Of a stretch of DNA of 64,000 nt, positions 42,583 to 51,732 are shown one piece after another. Within the stretch, counting starts at the first letter, position 1; every line of letters starts with the position of its first letter. The stretch lies in assembly GCA_000949895.1 (NCBI GenBank), contig JWIT01000006.1, positions 1 through 64,000 on the forward strand. The letters are read 5' to 3'. The DNA comes from Agrobacterium arsenijevicii. Its GTDB lineage: Bacteria; Pseudomonadota; Alphaproteobacteria; Rhizobiales; Rhizobiaceae. The notes beneath the pieces were generated by a model. That model searched no databases and was not told where the DNA came from. It saw nothing but the letters and a program-made list of their open reading frames with translations. The position numbers were made by a program, and so were the translations under genes.

Positions 42583-43212
42583 CTAGGACAAGGCTTCCCA
42601 AAGCGTCAGCAGGGCTGCGGCAATCAGCATGCAACCGGCGGCGCGGCCGATGAAAATCGTTGCGGCAGGCGATGAAACCAGCCACGCCCGGCTTTTATCC
42701 GCCGTCAGCGCCACCGCGCCGTAGACCGTGAACTGGGTGACCGCCACCATCGCGCCCATCACCAGCCCCTGCATCCAGATCGGACCATAGGCGGGTTTGA
42801 GGAATTGCGGATAGATCGCCATCATGAACAGATAGGCCTTCGGATTGGAAAGGCAGGTCAGCACCGCCCGCCAGAACGCCTTTCGGACCGAAGCGCTCGC
42901 CTCCGCCTCATCGCCATTCACCACGATTGCGCTGCGCATCAGGCCGATGCCGATCCAGACCATGTAAGCAGCGCCTCCAACCAGAAGCGGCAGGAACAGC
43001 GACGGCATCCAGGCGGCGAGCATGCCGACGCCAACCGCGCCATAAAGCGAATGCACGATGCCGCCGGCGCTCATGCCGCTTGCGGCGGACAGCCCCGTTC
43101 TCTTGCCGCCCGTCAGCGCGCTTGCCAGCACGAACAGCATGTCCATGCCCGGCAGGATGATGATGCCGAACAGGACCAGAAAGAAAAGCCAGAGATTTTC
43201 GGCGTAACTCAT
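42583..43212 (-). CDS. LysE/RhtB-family exporter
   Basis: 209 residues from ATG 43212 (GGGAG 8 nt upstream). Six hydrophobic segments and the family signatures PGMDMLFVLASALTGGKRTGL near residue 21 and LSNPKAYLFMMAIYPQFL near 120. Divergent from a WYL-domain regulator at 43346. A perfect dyad between the two suggests that the regulator controls this exporter. Substrate unknown. Confidence 0.88.
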   Translation of the reverse strand: MSYAENLWLFFLVLFGIIILPGMDMLFVLASALTGGKRTGLSAASGMSAGGIVHSLYGAVGVGMLAAWMPSLFLPLLVGGAAYMVWIGIGLMRSAIVVNGDEAEASASVRKAFWRAVLTCLSNPKAYLFMMAIYPQFLKPAYGPIWMQGLVMGAMVAVTQFTVYGAVALTADKSRAWLVSSPAATIFIGRAAGCMLIAAALLTLWEALS

Positions 43213-43293
43213 GTCAGTATCTCCCAAGACAGTTTGCGGCACATTCGGGAAAGCTGATGTTTCTCAATGTGTTTTTCTGTTTATAGGAAAAGC

Positions 43294-43317
43294 CAACTGA
43301 CAGCGTTGTGTCAGTTG
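43294..43317. promoter_or_regulatory. Perfect dyad between the LysE-type and WYL-regulator genes
   Basis: CAACTGACA (43294-43302) and TGTCAGTTG (43309-43317) are perfect 9-bp inverted repeats with a 6-bp spacer. It lies 29 bp before the regulator's ATG and 82 bp before the exporter's. Likely operator for the WYL regulator. Confidence 0.7.
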
Positions 43318-43345
43318 CGTTAAGAAAGCAACCGGGAAAACGGCC

Positions 43346-44056
43346 ATGCGCAAGGCATCGAGACTGTTCGAGATCATCCAGATCCTGCGGGTGGCGCGCA
43401 GGCCGGTTACCGCGCAGACGATTGCGGAGGCGCTGGAGGTTACAGCGCGCTCGGTCTATCGCGATATAGCGGCCCTTCAGACCATGCGTGTGCCGATCGA
43501 AGGGGAGCGCGGCGTCGGTTACATCCTGCGCCCCGGCTTCAACCTGCCGCCGCTGATGTTTTCCATCGAGGAGACAGAGGCAATTGTGCTTGCGCTCGCC
43601 ATGGTCGCCCGCACCGGCGATACCGAATTGCGGCAGGCGGCGAAAAAGGTCAGCGACAAGATCGCCGCATCCCTGCCCGAACCCCTGTCGAAAACCCTGT
43701 CCGCCAATGCCCTGCACGCCTGGGGCAGCATCGCGCCCTCACCCGCCGGCATCGATCTCTCCACGGTGAGGCGGGCAGTGCGCGACGAGGAGAGACTGGA
43801 TATCAGCTATCGCGATGAGGCTGGTCAGGAAACCCGGCGGCAGATCCGGCCCGTTGCCATGATCTATTATTCGGAGACGACCAATATCGTCGCCTGGTGC
43901 GAGTTGCGGCAGGCGATCCGCAACTTCCGCTCAGACCGGGTGCTCGCCTGCAAAACCACCGGCAGTTTCTTCAAGATGGAAGGCGAAAAGCTGCGGCAAT
44001 TGTGGATGAGCGGCTGGCAGAGCAACCAGCCGGCCAGCCTCGCCTCACAGATTTAA
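43346..44056 (+). CDS. HTH/WYL-domain transcriptional regulator (YafY type)
   Basis: 236 residues. The N-terminal HTH_11 winged helix (about 1-60: RLFEIIQILRVARRPVTAQTIAEALEVTARSVYRDIAAL) is followed by a WYL ligand-binding domain (about 140-205), where the WYL motif reads WCELR within NIVAWCELRQAIRNFRSDRV. Divergent from a LysE exporter with a dyad between, so probably its local regulator. The 3' end overlaps the convergent metallophosphoesterase gene by 12 bp. Paralogous in layout to 52923-53633. Confidence 0.9.
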   Translation: MRKASRLFEIIQILRVARRPVTAQTIAEALEVTARSVYRDIAALQTMRVPIEGERGVGYILRPGFNLPPLMFSIEETEAIVLALAMVARTGDTELRQAAKKVSDKIAASLPEPLSKTLSANALHAWGSIAPSPAGIDLSTVRRAVRDEERLDISYRDEAGQETRRQIRPVAMIYYSETTNIVAWCELRQAIRNFRSDRVLACKTTGSFFKMEGEKLRQLWMSGWQSNQPASLASQI

Positions 44057-44890
44057 CAGGCGATCCTCTTCACGCCCGAAACCGCGGACAACGATTCGGT
44101 CAGCGAAGACATCGGCGATGGCAAAGGTGTTCTGGTCGGGCGTATCCACCATGCCCTTGAAGTTGACGAAGTGGGTGTTGCCCTGCACGCCGTAATTGCC
44201 TTCGTGATTATGGCCGCTGAACCATGCGACGACCGAAGGATGCACATCCAGAAGATCGAGGATGCGCGGTGCATCCCACATATTATGGGCGTTTTCCGGA
44301 TAGACCGGATAATGGCAGAGAACGACCACTTTTTCGGCCGCCACATCCGCCTTTTGCAGAACGGTCTGCAGCCATTCGAATTGCTCGTCGCTGAGCGAAG
44401 CGTTCCAGTCCTGCGCATTGATCGCGCCCATTTCCTGCAGGCGCTGCAACCGCTCCTGCGCAATCGCACGACGCAGATCACCGGGCGGCGGGGCGAACAG
44501 GCTGACCTCGTTACCATCAAGCACCACGAAGCGTATCCCGCCGATGGCGAAATCATGCCAGGGCGCCGACATGCCGAGACGGGCATGGATGGCGGGCAGA
44601 TGTTCAGGTGCTACGGCAAAATCGTGGTTGCCCGGCAGCATCACCGAAGGGTGGCGAAGCTGCTCGTAAACACCAAGGATCGCATCGAAATTCTCAAAGC
44701 CACGGTCGATGATGTCGCCCAGCGTCACCACGAAGGCAAGTTCCTCGCGGTTGAAGGCATCGATTGCTTCGCCAAGCTTTTTTGGGCTTTCGGCATAATA
44801 CCGGCCCATATCCGGACGGGGATCGGCGTCGGCATATTGGGGGTCGGCAACGATGCCGAAGGAGAAGAGAGGGCTGGTTTTTTCAGTCAT
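44045..44890 (-). CDS. Calcineurin-like metallophosphoesterase
   Basis: 281 residues from ATG 44890 (longer in-frame versions reach 45001 but run into the sodB terminator). Complete metal-site motif series: DPQY early, GDIIDRG, GNHD, CHYP and GHNHEG. The type resembles ADP-ribose/CDP-alcohol pyrophosphatases and CpdA-like phosphodiesterases, so the substrate is open. No signal peptide. Weak ribosome site. Confidence 0.85.
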   Translation of the reverse strand: MTEKTSPLFSFGIVADPQYADADPRPDMGRYYAESPKKLGEAIDAFNREELAFVVTLGDIIDRGFENFDAILGVYEQLRHPSVMLPGNHDFAVAPEHLPAIHARLGMSAPWHDFAIGGIRFVVLDGNEVSLFAPPPGDLRRAIAQERLQRLQEMGAINAQDWNASLSDEQFEWLQTVLQKADVAAEKVVVLCHYPVYPENAHNMWDAPRILDLLDVHPSVVAWFSGHNHEGNYGVQGNTHFVNFKGMVDTPDQNTFAIADVFADRIVVRGFGREEDRLLNL

Positions 44891-44970
44891 GATGCGCCGC
44901 GATAAACCGGGCTGATGACAGGCTTGTGACAAGCCGGGGCGACAGGTTGGAATGTCAGCCCCCAAAAGCA

Positions 44971-44998
44971 GAACACCCGGCCTGAAAGCCGGGTGTTC
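44971..44998 (-). terminator. Terminator of sodB
   Basis: A perfect 11-bp stem GAACACCCGGC / GCCGGGTGTTC with a 6-nt loop, 23 bp after the sodB stop codon. On the minus strand it is followed by TGCTTTTGG. Confidence 0.85.
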
Positions 44999-45021
44999 CA
45001 AAAAATTCCAGTCCGCAAAGC

Positions 45022-45624
45022 TTACTTGGAAGCAGCTTCGTAACGCTCGAGTACGTAGTCCCAGTTGATGAGGTTATCAACGAAGGCTTCGAGGTACTTC
45101 GGACGCAGGTTGCGGTAATCGATGTAGTAGGAGTGTTCCCATACGTCGACGCCGAGGATCGGCTCTGCGCCATGAACCAGCGGGTTTTCGCCGTTCGGGG
45201 TCTTGGAGATTTCGAGCTTGCCGTTCTTGACGGAAACCCATGCCCAGCCGGAGCCGAACTGCGTGGTGCCGGCAGCGATGAAATCAGCCTTGAACTTGTC
45301 GTAACCGCCGAGATCGGAGGCGAATGCCTGTTCCAGCTTGCCCGGCAGCTTGTTGCCGCCGCCGTCCTTCTTCAGCCACTTCCAGAAATGGACGTGGTTG
45401 TAATGCTGGGCAGCATTATTGAAGAGACCGGCATTGGTGCCAAAGGACTTCTTCACGACTTCTTCGAGCGAAAGGTCGGAGAGACCGGCTTCTGCCGCCA
45501 GCTTGTTGCCGTTGTCGACATATGCCTTGTGGTGCTTGTCGTGATGGAACTCAAGCGTCTCGCGCGACATGTAAGGTGCAAGCGCGTCGTAGTCGTAGGG
45601 GAGTTCAGGAAGTTCGAAGGCCAT
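45022..45624 (-). CDS. sodB: Superoxide dismutase, Fe type
   Basis: 200 residues. Metal ligands H27 (FHHDKHH), H77 (AAQHYNHVHFW), D160 and H164 (DVWEHSYY). Glutamine in NNAAQ (Q73) and other positions match iron rather than manganese enzymes. Cytosolic, no signal peptide. It converts superoxide to hydrogen peroxide and oxygen. AAAAAGGAG lies upstream. Single gene with a strong terminator; A. tumefaciens is known to have more than one sodB. Confidence 0.95.
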   Translation of the reverse strand: MAFELPELPYDYDALAPYMSRETLEFHHDKHHKAYVDNGNKLAAEAGLSDLSLEEVVKKSFGTNAGLFNNAAQHYNHVHFWKWLKKDGGGNKLPGKLEQAFASDLGGYDKFKADFIAAGTTQFGSGWAWVSVKNGKLEISKTPNGENPLVHGAEPILGVDVWEHSYYIDYRNLRPKYLEAFVDNLINWDYVLERYEAASK

Positions 45625-45844
45625 GGTTTTTACTCCTTTTTGCAGCGGGTTACCGCTCCTAGAAACCGTGTGAGCGGACCATAGGAGCGAACCTCTGTTT
45701 GGGCAACCTGTGAAATATCAAAATGTTCCGACAAAAGAGAAAATTCCTCTCAAGCCAGCCATCACCACATTTGTTTCACAACCCTGGCGTACCGTTTTCC
45801 ACCCTATCGGTTCGCTTTTGATGACATTGCAGGAAGGAAATTCC

Positions 45845-46204
45845 ATGACCCGCCCCATGATCCAACGCGCGCTGCTGCTCGCCGCCTTCTCCTCGCTCGC
45901 GCTCTCTTCACTCACCATGCCCGCCGCCGCGTCGTCGGACGATGCGTGGAAGGAATTCGTGGCGGATGTGCAGACGGCATGCCTTACCGCGAGCCAGGAC
46001 ATGATCGAGGATGCCAAGGTGGTGGTCGATCCGGTCGGCAGCGAGAATTACGGCCTCGCCATCCTCACCGGCAAGGCAAAGGGTGCGGATGCGACCATCA
46101 GCCATATCTGCGTCTACGACAAGAAAACCAAGGCCGTCGAACTGGGCAGCGAGCTTGCCGGCGATACGCTGAAAGTGGAAATCCCCGGCTCCACCCAGCC
46201 CTAA
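45845..46204 (+). CDS. Small exported hypothetical protein
   Basis: 119 residues from ATG 45845 (AGGAAGGA about 7 nt upstream). Signal peptide ending around residue 29 (MPAAA). The mature part has two Cys (QTACLTAS and SHICVYDKKT) that could pair, and a small beta-rich domain. No family recognised with confidence. Divergent from sodB. Confidence 0.78.
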   Translation: MTRPMIQRALLLAAFSSLALSSLTMPAAASSDDAWKEFVADVQTACLTASQDMIEDAKVVVDPVGSENYGLAILTGKAKGADATISHICVYDKKTKAVELGSELAGDTLKVEIPGSTQP

Positions 46205-46276
46205 ATCATATAAAAACAGCAAGATGGCGAAAACCGCTCACAGTTTTCGCCATCCCGCTCAAACTTTTGTTTTGTC

Positions 46277-46320
46277 GCATTTCCAGACGGAAAACCGGGC
46301 TCCAGATTTCCCGGAAATGC
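46277..46320. repeat. Diverged family E intergenic repeat
   Basis: Ends GCATTTCCAGACGG and CCCGGAAATGC around AAAACCGGGCTCC, a diverged copy of the elements at 19368-19412 and 51409-51452. It lies between the small exported protein gene and the convergent acetyltransferase. Confidence 0.65.
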
Positions 46321-46329
46321 TCCAGCGGA

Positions 46330-46872
46330 TCAAAAACGGGGCGTGGTGTCGCCCTCGCCCAGCGCGCGCTGCATCAGCACGGTATCCAGCCACTGGCCGT
46401 GTTTCCAACCGATGGATTTGAACGTGCCGACATGCTCGAAACCGGCCGCACGGTGCAGGCCGATCGAGGCGGCGTTGCCGCTATCGCCGATGACGGCGAG
46501 CATCTGCCGGAAGCCGCGCGAGGTCGCATCCTCAATCAGCGCATCGAGTAGTTTGCGGCCAATCCCCATGCCCTTCATGGCCGGATCGACATAAACGGAA
46601 TTCTCAACCGCCGCGCCATAGGCCGGGCGCGGACGATAGGCCCCGGCATAGGCATATCCGGCTATCTTTCCATCGATTTCGGCGACGAGATAGGAATAAT
46701 TGCCCTCCACCAAGAGGCGACGGCGCTCAAGCATCATATCCACGCCCGGCGGATCGATCTCGAAGCTGGCGCGGCCGTTCAGCACGGCATCCCGGTAAAT
46801 TTCGGTAATGGCTGGAATATCCGCCTCCTCGCAAGGGCGGATGGTGCAACTGGATACTGTGGGAAGGGTCAT
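46330..46872 (-). CDS. GNAT N-acetyltransferase, phosphinothricin acetyltransferase-like
   Basis: 180 residues. PAT-type GNAT: IRPCEEADIPAITEIYRDAVL, NSVYVDPAMKGMGIGRKLLDALIEDA with the acetyl-CoA loop, and GLHRAAGFEHVGTFKSIGWKHGQWLDTVLMQR. Comparable enzymes acetylate phosphinothricin or methionine sulfoximine/sulfone. Divergent from a LysR regulator at 46971, which probably controls it. The window's second PAT-like protein (see 19390). Confidence 0.9.
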   Translation of the reverse strand: MTLPTVSSCTIRPCEEADIPAITEIYRDAVLNGRASFEIDPPGVDMMLERRRLLVEGNYSYLVAEIDGKIAGYAYAGAYRPRPAYGAAVENSVYVDPAMKGMGIGRKLLDALIEDATSRGFRQMLAVIGDSGNAASIGLHRAAGFEHVGTFKSIGWKHGQWLDTVLMQRALGEGDTTPRF

Positions 46873-46970
46873 AATCTCGTCCTGTGGTCATTCACGGCCC
46901 CATTGTGCATTGCGGCTCAGTCAAAATAAAGATTATCTATCTTATACAAACGATAAGGTTTTCTTTGATA

Positions 46971-47855
46971 ATGGATCTCGATCTGCGGCAGGTGCGCAGC
47001 TTCATGGATGTGGCCGATCTCGGCAGCTTTTCCGCCGCCGCCGACAAGGCGGGGCTGACCCAGCCGGCCATCAGCCTGCATATCCGGCTTCTCGAAAAAC
47101 AACTCGGCGTTAGGTTGATCGAACGGGTTGGCAGGCGCGCGCAGCCGACGGCGGCGGGTCGGGATTTTCTCATCCATGCAAGGCGGATCGCGGAAGAAGT
47201 GGCGCATGCCATCGATACCGTCGCACCGCATCGCAGCGGGGTGACGGGACGCCTGCGCATCGGCACGGGCGCCACCGCCTGCATCTATCTCCTGCCGCCG
47301 GTGCTGGGCAAAATCCGCCAGGCGATGCCGGGTATCGAAATCGTCGTGCAGACCGGCAATACCCACGATATCCTGCGGCTTCTGGAGGCCAATACGATCG
47401 ATGCGGCGGTAGTGGCCCTGCCCGCCAGCGGCCGCAGCCTCAATATCAGCGACATCCATCTCGATGAACTCGTCGCGGTTTTCCCGCACGGCACCGTCAG
47501 CGACACAACAGTCCTGGATGCCGAGACGCTCTCGGCGCGGCCCCTGCTGCTTTACGAGGGCGGCAATACGCGCAGGCTGGTGGATCAATGGTTTTCGGCG
47601 AGCGGACGTACCGTGCAGCCCGCCATGGAACTGGGCAGCGTCGAGGCCATCAAGAAACTGGCGGGTGCCGGCCTTGGCCTCGCCATCGTGCCGCGCATGG
47701 CAATGGAGCACGAAGGTGCGGTGTCAGAGCTTGAATGGCGCGCGCTCGAACCGCCGCTCGAACGGCGGCTCGCCCTTGCTCTCAGACGCGACAAGCACAT
47801 GACCGCGCCGCTGCGGGCACTCGCGGCGGCATTACCGAGCTTGCAGAAACGATAA
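46971..47855 (+). CDS. LysR-family regulator divergent from the acetyltransferase
   Basis: 294 residues from ATG 46971. LysR winged helix at 1-60 (RQVRSFMDVADLGSFSAAADKAGLTQPAISLHIRLLE) and a periplasmic-binding-like effector domain (about 88-290). The 98-bp divergent region with 46872 is AT-rich (ATACAAACGATAAGG). Effector unknown. The gene ends in a hairpin shared with the chemoreceptor gene. Confidence 0.9.
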   Translation: MDLDLRQVRSFMDVADLGSFSAAADKAGLTQPAISLHIRLLEKQLGVRLIERVGRRAQPTAAGRDFLIHARRIAEEVAHAIDTVAPHRSGVTGRLRIGTGATACIYLLPPVLGKIRQAMPGIEIVVQTGNTHDILRLLEANTIDAAVVALPASGRSLNISDIHLDELVAVFPHGTVSDTTVLDAETLSARPLLLYEGGNTRRLVDQWFSASGRTVQPAMELGSVEAIKKLAGAGLGLAIVPRMAMEHEGAVSELEWRALEPPLERRLALALRRDKHMTAPLRALAAALPSLQKR

Positions 47856-47856
47856 A

Positions 47857-47881
47857 GCCCGCGCCGGTTTCAGGCGCGGGC
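47857..47881. terminator. Bidirectional hairpin between the LysR and chemoreceptor genes
   Basis: A perfect 9-bp stem GCCCGCGCC / GGCGCGGGC with a 7-nt loop directly after the LysR stop codon, followed by TCGATTTCTC. A further GGCGCGGGCTCC copy follows at about 47904-47915. It lies between convergent genes. Confidence 0.65.
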
Positions 47882-47928
47882 TCGATTTCTCCTGCGCCAT
47901 CTGATGGCGCGGGCTCCATTTGTAAACC

Positions 47929-50289
47929 TCAGAACTCCGTCCAGTCGTCGCCCTTCACGGCCAGCGCCGCATTGCCGCGCGCGGCAGCGACCGGGCGGGG
48001 TCTTGAAGGTGCAGCGACGGGTGCGGCAGGCGCGCGGGCGGGGCTTGCAGCGCGCTGCATGTGCCTTGCCGTTTCCCGCAATGCCGAGGTCTGCTGGCCG
48101 AGCTGGAATTGCGCAAGAAGGGCGTGGAGATTGGCGCATTCCTGTGCGAGACCGGCGCCCGCCGCATTCATTTCCTCGACCATGGCGGCGTTCTGCTGCG
48201 TGGCCTGATCCATGTGGTTGACGGCGGTGTTGACCTCGGAAAGGCCAGCCGACTGTTCCTGCGCCGCAGTGGCGATGGCGTCCATATGGGTGTTGACGGA
48301 AAGCACCAGCTGCTCGATCTCGGAAAGCCCGACGCCGGTATCGGCGACCAGCTTCACGCCCTCACCCACCGCAACGGCAGAGGTGTTGATGAGCTGCTTG
48401 ATTTCCTTGGCGGCATTGGCGGAACGCTGGGCGAGTTCGCGCACTTCCTGTGCGACGACGGCAAAGCCCTTGCCCGCATCGCCCGCGCGTGCAGCCTCGA
48501 CACCTGCATTCAAGGCGAGAAGGTTGGTCTGGAAGGCGATTTCGTCGATGACGCCGATGATCTGGCCGATCTGGCGCGAGGAGTGCTCGATGCGTTCCAT
48601 GGCGGAGACGGCATCGCGCACCACCTTGCCGGAAAGATCGGCCTTTGTCCTTGCTTCACGCACCGTGTCGCGCGCCTCGCCGGCCCGCTTGGAGGTGGCG
48701 GAAACATTGGCGGTGATCTCTTCCAGCGCGGCGGCGGTCTCTTCCAGAGAAGCGGCCTGCTGTTCGGTGCGGCGGGAAAGATCGTCGGATGCCGACGACA
48801 CCTCGTGAGCGCCGCCATTTACCGTCTGCACGGACTGGCCGACGCTTGTGAGCGCTTCGCGCAGCTGATGCACGGAGCTGTTGAAATCGTGCCGCAGCGC
48901 CTCGAATTGCGGTGCGAACGGCGTGGCGATCTCGCAGGCCATGTCGCCGGAGGCAAGGCGGCGAAGACCGCCAGCCAGCGAACCCGTGGCCTGATTGAGC
49001 CGTTCTTCCGCTTCGGCCTCGGCGCGCTGCTGCAGCTCGATACGGTCCCGTTCGGCCCGCTCGCGGTTGGCGATGGCTTCCGCCTCCAGCTGCTTGTTGC
49101 GGATTGCCGCCTCGCGGAAGATTTCCACGGCACGGGCCATCTCGCCGATCTCGTCGGAGCGCTTTGCGCCGACGACATCGATTGCAAGATTGCCGCCCGA
49201 AAGTTCCATCATCGCATTGGTCAGGCGGCTGATCGGCCGGGTGACGCGGCCGACGATGACGGCAAGCGAGAGAATGCAGAGTGCCAGCGTGAAGATGAAG
49301 GCCGCAAGATAGACCATGGAGCCGATAAAGGCGTCCTGTTTGGCTTTTTCAGCGTTGGCGTTGAGAATATTCATCGCTTCGGAAGCGATTTTCGCGACCG
49401 TGTCGAGATTTTCCGTGACCGTGTTGCGCCAAGTGTCGATGGTGAAGGTCGGCGTGCGGCCGTTGTTCAGATCGTCGATAAGCTTCGCGCGCTGGGTGAT
49501 GAAGTCTCCCTTGAAATAGGTCCTGTCGGCAACCGCATAGATGTCCTTCAGCGATTGCGGCGTCGATTCATGGGCGACGAGTTCGCCGGTGGCTTTCCAG
49601 GCAAAGGCAGCGCCGGCATCGAAATTGTTGAGCTGCTGGGTTTCCTGCGCCGTCAGCGGGCGCTGCTGGGCAACCACCGCATTGATGACCACGGTGGCGC
49701 TGCCGCCGAGCGCACGCGCCGACCAGCCATAGGACCTGAGTTGTATGAGACCGGTGAGGCTCTGGTCCAGCGAACGGACCTCGCCCTCCACCGCCGTCGA
49801 GCCCGTCTCAAGCGCGCTCAGGAAATCCGCGCCGAGCGCCAGCACGGTCTTGTCCAGCCCGCTTTCGCGGCGGTCGATCGGCAAGGTGACGTTGGCGTCG
49901 ACCTTTTTGCGCAGTTCGAGGAACTGCGTGTAGATATCCTTCACGCGGCTGAGCGGCGCCTTCAGCCCGGCCTGATCGAGCGCAGCGGCCTGCTCGAGGA
50001 AGGCGCCCATGGCCGCATCCACCTTCTGGCGCGAGGCCTGAACGCTGGCGATGGTGCTCGCCGTCTTTGCCGGATCGACGGTCAGCGCCGAGGCGCTATT
50101 GCCGCGTTCGCTGCGAAAATTCAGCAATGCGTTAAAGAGAAGCTTGTCGAGCGAAACGAGCTGCGCGACCTCCGAAAAAGTGCGGGCGCGATTGACGGAC
50201 TGCCACATGCCGTTGCCCACGAAACCCGCGAGCGCGATGCCAACGAGCAGAAAAAAGCCCACAAGTATATTGCGTATGCTGAAAGACAT
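47929..50289 (-). CDS. Methyl-accepting chemotaxis protein with C-terminal CheR-type tether
   Basis: 786 residues from ATG 50289 (GGGGGC upstream). TM1 about 7-30, an unusually long periplasmic helical region (about 31-310), TM2 about 312-335, then a HAMP domain and linker helices. The signalling domain has [35 protein letters not shown]. It ends in GDDWTEF, matching the xWxxF pentapeptide that tethers CheR/CheB. Binds an unknown ligand and signals through CheA/CheW. Not near the che operon. Stands alone. Confidence 0.95.
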   Translation of the reverse strand: MSFSIRNILVGFFLLVGIALAGFVGNGMWQSVNRARTFSEVAQLVSLDKLLFNALLNFRSERGNSASALTVDPAKTASTIASVQASRQKVDAAMGAFLEQAAALDQAGLKAPLSRVKDIYTQFLELRKKVDANVTLPIDRRESGLDKTVLALGADFLSALETGSTAVEGEVRSLDQSLTGLIQLRSYGWSARALGGSATVVINAVVAQQRPLTAQETQQLNNFDAGAAFAWKATGELVAHESTPQSLKDIYAVADRTYFKGDFITQRAKLIDDLNNGRTPTFTIDTWRNTVTENLDTVAKIASEAMNILNANAEKAKQDAFIGSMVYLAAFIFTLALCILSLAVIVGRVTRPISRLTNAMMELSGGNLAIDVVGAKRSDEIGEMARAVEIFREAAIRNKQLEAEAIANRERAERDRIELQQRAEAEAEERLNQATGSLAGGLRRLASGDMACEIATPFAPQFEALRHDFNSSVHQLREALTSVGQSVQTVNGGAHEVSSASDDLSRRTEQQAASLEETAAALEEITANVSATSKRAGEARDTVREARTKADLSGKVVRDAVSAMERIEHSSRQIGQIIGVIDEIAFQTNLLALNAGVEAARAGDAGKGFAVVAQEVRELAQRSANAAKEIKQLINTSAVAVGEGVKLVADTGVGLSEIEQLVLSVNTHMDAIATAAQEQSAGLSEVNTAVNHMDQATQQNAAMVEEMNAAGAGLAQECANLHALLAQFQLGQQTSALRETARHMQRAASPARAPAAPVAAPSRPRPVAAARGNAALAVKGDDWTEF

Positions 50290-50397
50290 TTGGCGGCCCC
50301 CGTAGCCTAAAACTGTAATGCTGCAAGCTACAGGGTGCATTTCTAAAATTAGATTAAATTCCCCTCAAATTTTATGGGAGATATTGCAGTGCAAAAT

Positions 50398-50433
50398 AAA
50401 AGCCGCGACAGGTGCGATCCTGTCACGGCTTTT
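50398..50433 (-). terminator. Terminator of the branched-chain aminotransferase gene
   Basis: A 15-bp stem with one mismatch (50398-50412 with 50419-50433, AAAAGCCG... CGGCTTTT) and a 6-nt loop. On the minus strand it is followed by ATTTTGC. It starts 24 bp after the stop codon. Confidence 0.8.
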
Positions 50434-50456
50434 GAAACCATTGGTTTTACCGGACC

Positions 50457-51338
50457 TCAGACGTCTGCGCCGAGACGCGCCCACTCCATGTAAAGATCGA
50501 GCGCCTTGCGCGCGACCGGACCTGCCTGCAACTCGCGGTCATCCAGCTTCACGACAGGCGAAACCTTGGAATAATTGCCCGAGCAGAAGATTTCATCCGC
50601 CTCGCGGAAATCCTCGACCGACAGGGTCGCCTCGCGAACCTCAAAACCGGCCTGTCGGAGTAGACCGATCACGCGCGAACGGGTGATGCCGGCAAGAAAG
50701 GTGCGGTTCGGAACCGGTGTGAAGACGACGCCATCCTTAACCATGAAGATGTTGGAAGACGCGGATTCGGCGACATTGCCGTTCATGTCGCGCATCAGGG
50801 CATTGTCGAAACCGCGCGAGCGGGCTTCCAGAATGGCGCGGCCGCTATTGGGGTAAAGGCTGCCGGCCTTGGCATCCGTCATCGCGGTTTCCGGCGAAGG
50901 GCGGCGCAGCGGCGAGACGGTGAGCGTCAACGATGCGCCGGCATTCATCGGCGCTTCGAAAAGGCACAGCGCAAAACGGGTGGAATTGGCGTCCGGCGCT
51001 ACAACGCTGCCCGGCGAACCGTGTTCGGCCCAATACATCGGCTTTATGTAGATTTCGGTCTTGCCGTCGAATTTGTTGACGCCTTCCAGCGCCAGCGCCT
51101 CGATCTCTTCCGCCGTCATGGTCGGCTTCATGCCCATGTTGGTGGCCGAACGGTTGACACGCTGGCAATGCAGATCGAGATCGGGAGCCACGCCATCGAA
51201 CCAGCGCGCGCCGTCAAACACCGTGGAGGCCAGCCACATGGCATGTGAGGTCGGGCCGATAAGCGGCGGATTGCCGGGCAGCCATTGACCGTCAACATAG
51301 GTCCAGGTGGTTGATCGGGGTGCTGTATCGACGCTCAT
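50457..51338 (-). CDS. ilvE: Branched-chain amino-acid aminotransferase
   Basis: 293 residues from ATG 51338 (AGGAG 5 nt upstream). PLP fold-type IV enzyme. The Schiff-base lysine is K157 in DAKAGSLYPNSGRAILEA, with the GNVAESASSNIF motif supplying the cofactor-binding Glu. It carries out the last step of Leu/Ile/Val synthesis and the first step of their breakdown. Single gene with a leader hairpin (51354-51391) and terminator. D-amino-acid transaminases share the fold, but motifs and size favour IlvE. Confidence 0.9.
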   Translation of the reverse strand: MSVDTAPRSTTWTYVDGQWLPGNPPLIGPTSHAMWLASTVFDGARWFDGVAPDLDLHCQRVNRSATNMGMKPTMTAEEIEALALEGVNKFDGKTEIYIKPMYWAEHGSPGSVVAPDANSTRFALCLFEAPMNAGASLTLTVSPLRRPSPETAMTDAKAGSLYPNSGRAILEARSRGFDNALMRDMNGNVAESASSNIFMVKDGVVFTPVPNRTFLAGITRSRVIGLLRQAGFEVREATLSVEDFREADEIFCSGNYSKVSPVVKLDDRELQAGPVARKALDLYMEWARLGADV

Positions 51339-51353
51339 AGTGGCTCCTGTCTT

Positions 51354-51452
51354 GAGCATCTCCGCTTTTTCTTTGAAAAGCGAAGATGCTCTGTCTCTCT
51401 GTCCTGGTGCATTCCCGGACGCAAAACCGCTGCGCACTTTTGCTGGAAATGC
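51354..51452. repeat. Composite rhizobial repeat (hairpin plus family E palindrome)
   Basis: The first part is a 16-bp stem with one mismatch (51354-51369 and 51376-51391, GAGCATCTCCGCTTTT). The second (51409-51452) is the GCATTCCCGGACG...GCTGGAAATGC palindrome also at 19368-19412. I recall this two-part layout as common in rhizobial intergenic DNA. It lies in the ilvE leader, ending 15 nt before its ATG. The remaining 51453-51732 is promoter DNA for ilvE and tam with no gene. Confidence 0.75.
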
Positions 51453-51732
51453 TTTCAAAATCGGGCGGAGTGAATGCCTCTGACCGGACGAGGTCAAGTT
51501 TTAATTGCCGCCATATCTGATTTTGATGGAAAATAACAAATGCAGGCCCTGACAAAGACGTTTTGTGAGGCGAAACAAAAGGTTGATGAATAGATCCATC
51601 ACAATAATTCATGCATCGGACGATGGCGGCGCGATTTCGCGCATGCGATGCTGTGGCTCTGATGGCGCTTGCAGCGCTTTCTACCCGTCCCAGTTCGCCC
51701 ATCCGGATGCGACGTTTCCGCAGGAGGAAATC

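Noticed and set aside
45711..45721. TGAAATATC upstream of sodB as a Ros half-site
   Set aside because: Only one half-site is present and AT-rich 9-mers are expected by chance; no dyad partner is seen.
48061..50310. A 749-codon open frame on the plus strand opposite the chemoreceptor
   Set aside because: It mirrors the helical, GC-rich codon pattern of the receptor gene, has no domain or ribosome site, and the minus strand encodes a complete MCP.
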